This document shows, one piece after another, positions 5,762 through 6,554 of a DNA stretch of 6,554 nt (the stretch's first letter is position 1; each line of letters starts with the position of its first letter). The stretch comes from Dehalococcoidia bacterium (GTDB taxonomy: Bacteria; Chloroflexota; Dehalococcoidia; JACVQG01). The stretch spans positions 1-6,554 of the forward strand of contig JACVQG010000093.1 in assembly GCA_015661045.1 (NCBI GenBank). The letters run 5' to 3'. The notes under the pieces were generated by a model. The model was not told the DNA's origin. It did not search any database and saw only the letters and a list, made by a program, of their open reading frames with translations. Both the position numbers and the translations under genes were made by a program.

Positions 5762-5782
5762 ATGTACAAACTCCAGACCCCC
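5762..5782 (-). repeat. Right terminal inverted repeat of the insertion sequence
   Basis: The + strand reads atgtacaaactccagaccccc in total (21 bases at these positions, first 20 atgtacaaactccagacccc). Its reverse complement matches the left repeat at 19 of 21 positions. Confidence 0.75.
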
Positions 5783-5798
5783 TTTTACGTAAAGGGGG
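5778..5798. repeat. C5/G5 hairpin at right insertion-sequence end, possible MFS terminator
   Basis: An 8-base-pair stem cccccttt / aaaggggg with a 5-base loop tacgt (5778-5798). It is followed on the + strand by a second small hairpin gcc-gaa-ggc (5801-5809). It lies about 35 bases beyond the MFS stop codon on the minus strand, where it could end transcription, although the following run is weak in T. It also shares its C-tract with the right terminal repeat. Confidence 0.5.
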
Positions 5799-5833
5799 CA
5801 GCCGAAGGCGGGGGATTCCGTTTTTATAGTTCG

Positions 5834-6554
5834 TTAAGTCGTCGCTGCTCGTGGTGCCGTTTCCACTATAGCTTCCACAGGTTTCATATTCTTGGAGGAT
5901 TCCTGCAACAGCCAGACGCACAGAGCCGAGAATGATAGTAATCCTGTGCCTATCAAAAGGGCCAACTGGTAGCTATCAGTAGTCTCGTAAAGTTTACCCC
6001 CAACCCACGGACCCAGCGTGGAGCCGACCTGGTGGAGTACAAAAATAAGCCCCAGCATCCTGCCGGCTATCCTGGTGCCGAAGACCTCGAATACTACTGT
6101 CTGGGTAACTGTAACGGTCAGAAATATGGGGAGGCCGGCGACCAGGGCAATTGTGTAGAAACTGGTGGTATCGGAGACGAAGAAGGCCAGCATGAAGAAG
6201 CCCGCCGCCCGCATCAGATAGCCTGCTATCAAGACTTTAAACCGCCCGAAGCGGTCGGATAGCCAGCCCCCGATCATGGCCCCCACTGCCCCTCCCGCGC
6301 CTATCATCCCCAGGCCAAGCGCTCCAACTTGAGGCGAGAAGCCATGGTCACGGGCGATAGCGGGCAAATGGGCCTGCAAGAACTGCCCGCTGGAGCCGCA
6401 GCCGAAATAGGCCAGGAGCAGGAAAAGATACGCCCGGCTTTTTATCGCCCGAAGAATGTCCTTGTTGAACAGGGAACCAGCTTTAAAGTTCTGGGCCTGA
6501 GCGCCCTCGACGTGCCGGGGTTCCTTCAAAAATAGATAGCCCAATGGCAGGCCA
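5834..6554 (-). CDS. MFS transporter, C-terminal part (5' end outside window)
   Basis: Inner-membrane secondary transporter of the major facilitator superfamily. The visible part holds the central cytoplasmic loop (LFLKEPRHVEGAQAQ) and the second six-helix bundle. The diagnostic loop motif GGWLSDRFGR, equivalent to MFS motif A in the second half, follows the first two of these helices. The stretch FLQAHLPAIARDHGFSP resembles monocarboxylate/oxalate-formate-type carriers, so an organic anion substrate is possible but not shown. Later helices include FYTIALVAGLPIFLTVTVTQTVVFEVF, LGLIFVLHQVGSTLGPWVGG and LALLIGTGLLSFSALCVWLL. The TTG at 6544 is not a real start: the frame stays open to the window edge (G-L-P-L-G-Y-L upstream) and the N-terminal six helices must lie beyond. 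Stop is TAA at 5834-5836. No operon partner is visible; the insertion sequence begins 50 bases downstream on the same strand. Confidence 0.9.
   Translation of the reverse strand, partial: GLPLGYLFLKEPRHVEGAQAQNFKAGSLFNKDILRAIKSRAYLFLLLAYFGCGSSGQFLQAHLPAIARDHGFSPQVGALGLGMIGAGGAVGAMIGGWLSDRFGRFKVLIAGYLMRAAGFFMLAFFVSDTTSFYTIALVAGLPIFLTVTVTQTVVFEVFGTRIAGRMLGLIFVLHQVGSTLGPWVGGKLYETTDSYQLALLIGTGLLSFSALCVWLLQESSKNMKPVEAIVETAPRAATT

Larger units (their letters stand above)
4616..5782 (-). mobile_element. IS4-superfamily insertion sequence with two genes, internally deleted
   Basis: The ends are 21-base terminal inverted repeats: gggggtctagagtttggacat (first 20 bases at 4616-4635) on the left and its counterpart at 5762-5782 on the right, matching at 19 of 21 positions. 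The element is about 1.17 kb. Reading from the right end, it carries a candidate promoter, a HARE-HTH-like gene, and a transposase gene whose stop codon falls 8 bases inside the left repeat. Full-length relatives would be longer by roughly the 200 codons missing from the transposase. Both ends merge with C/G-tract hairpins (4599-4620 and 5778-5798), and no clear target-site duplication can be seen. The element therefore looks old, or its outermost bases are shared with the target. It separates the zinc-ribbon gene from the MFS gene. Confidence 0.75.

Noticed and set aside
5157..5792. 211-residue open frame on the + strand
   Set aside because: It lies antisense to the HARE-HTH-like and transposase genes, has low-complexity Ser/Arg composition and no recognisable domain.
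6032..6535. Two short + strand open frames at 6032-6262 and 6329-6535
   Set aside because: Both are antisense to the MFS gene, whose helices and GGWLSDRFGR motif are clear.
1..6554. tRNA or rRNA genes
   Set aside because: No cloverleaf-like pattern with conserved TPsiC sequence, and no rRNA-like stretch, was recognised on either strand by eye.

Overview
The window looks like a chromosomal segment from an uncultured Chloroflexota bacterium, possibly Dehalococcoidia-like. Its strongest taxonomic cue is the tandem pair of large membrane proteins at the left: a DUF2298/'YYY' protein followed by a TIGR03663 (Agl23-like) protein. This pairing is typical of Chloroflexota and some archaea. The taxonomic call is an inference from gene content; no rRNA or other marker is present.

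Layout. (1) 1-2930, + strand: the 3' part of the DUF2298 gene, broken near 656-667 by a frame change that also seems to remove a membrane helix, then an intact 604-residue Agl23-like gene whose start overlaps it by 32 bases. (2) 2932-3795: an AT-richer module holding a REP-associated tyrosine transposase (RAYT). It is bracketed by a perfect 24-base inverted repeat containing a 20-base palindrome, by an outer 19-base inverted repeat (17/19 match), and by an 11-base direct repeat. Half copies of the palindrome also lie inside the transposase gene. (3) 3825-4408: a small double zinc-ribbon protein with a candidate promoter, a leader of about 145 bases, and a perfect 40-base palindromic terminator. 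(4) 4411-4615: gene-free, packed with short inverted repeats, including a 'gtcattct...agaatctc' dispersed-type repeat. (5) 4616-5782: an insertion sequence defined here by 21-base terminal inverted repeats (19/21). On the minus strand it carries a small HARE-HTH-like winged-helix protein followed after 2 bases by an IS4-superfamily transposase. The transposase keeps the Y-x2-R-x3-E-x6-K signature but has lost its middle, where the two catalytic aspartates should be. (6) 5834-6554, minus strand: the C-terminal part of an MFS transporter running off the right edge.

The two left-hand membrane proteins probably work together in envelope glycan or lipid-linked sugar transfer; Agl23 is named for archaeal flippase-associated glycosylation. 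The rest is mostly mobile DNA that has accumulated between unrelated host genes. The points most worth following up are the RAYT module with nested inverted repeats plus a flanking direct repeat, the palindrome fragments absorbed into the RAYT reading frame, and the two-gene insertion sequence pairing a HARE-HTH-like protein with a DDE transposase. None of these could be compared with databases here.
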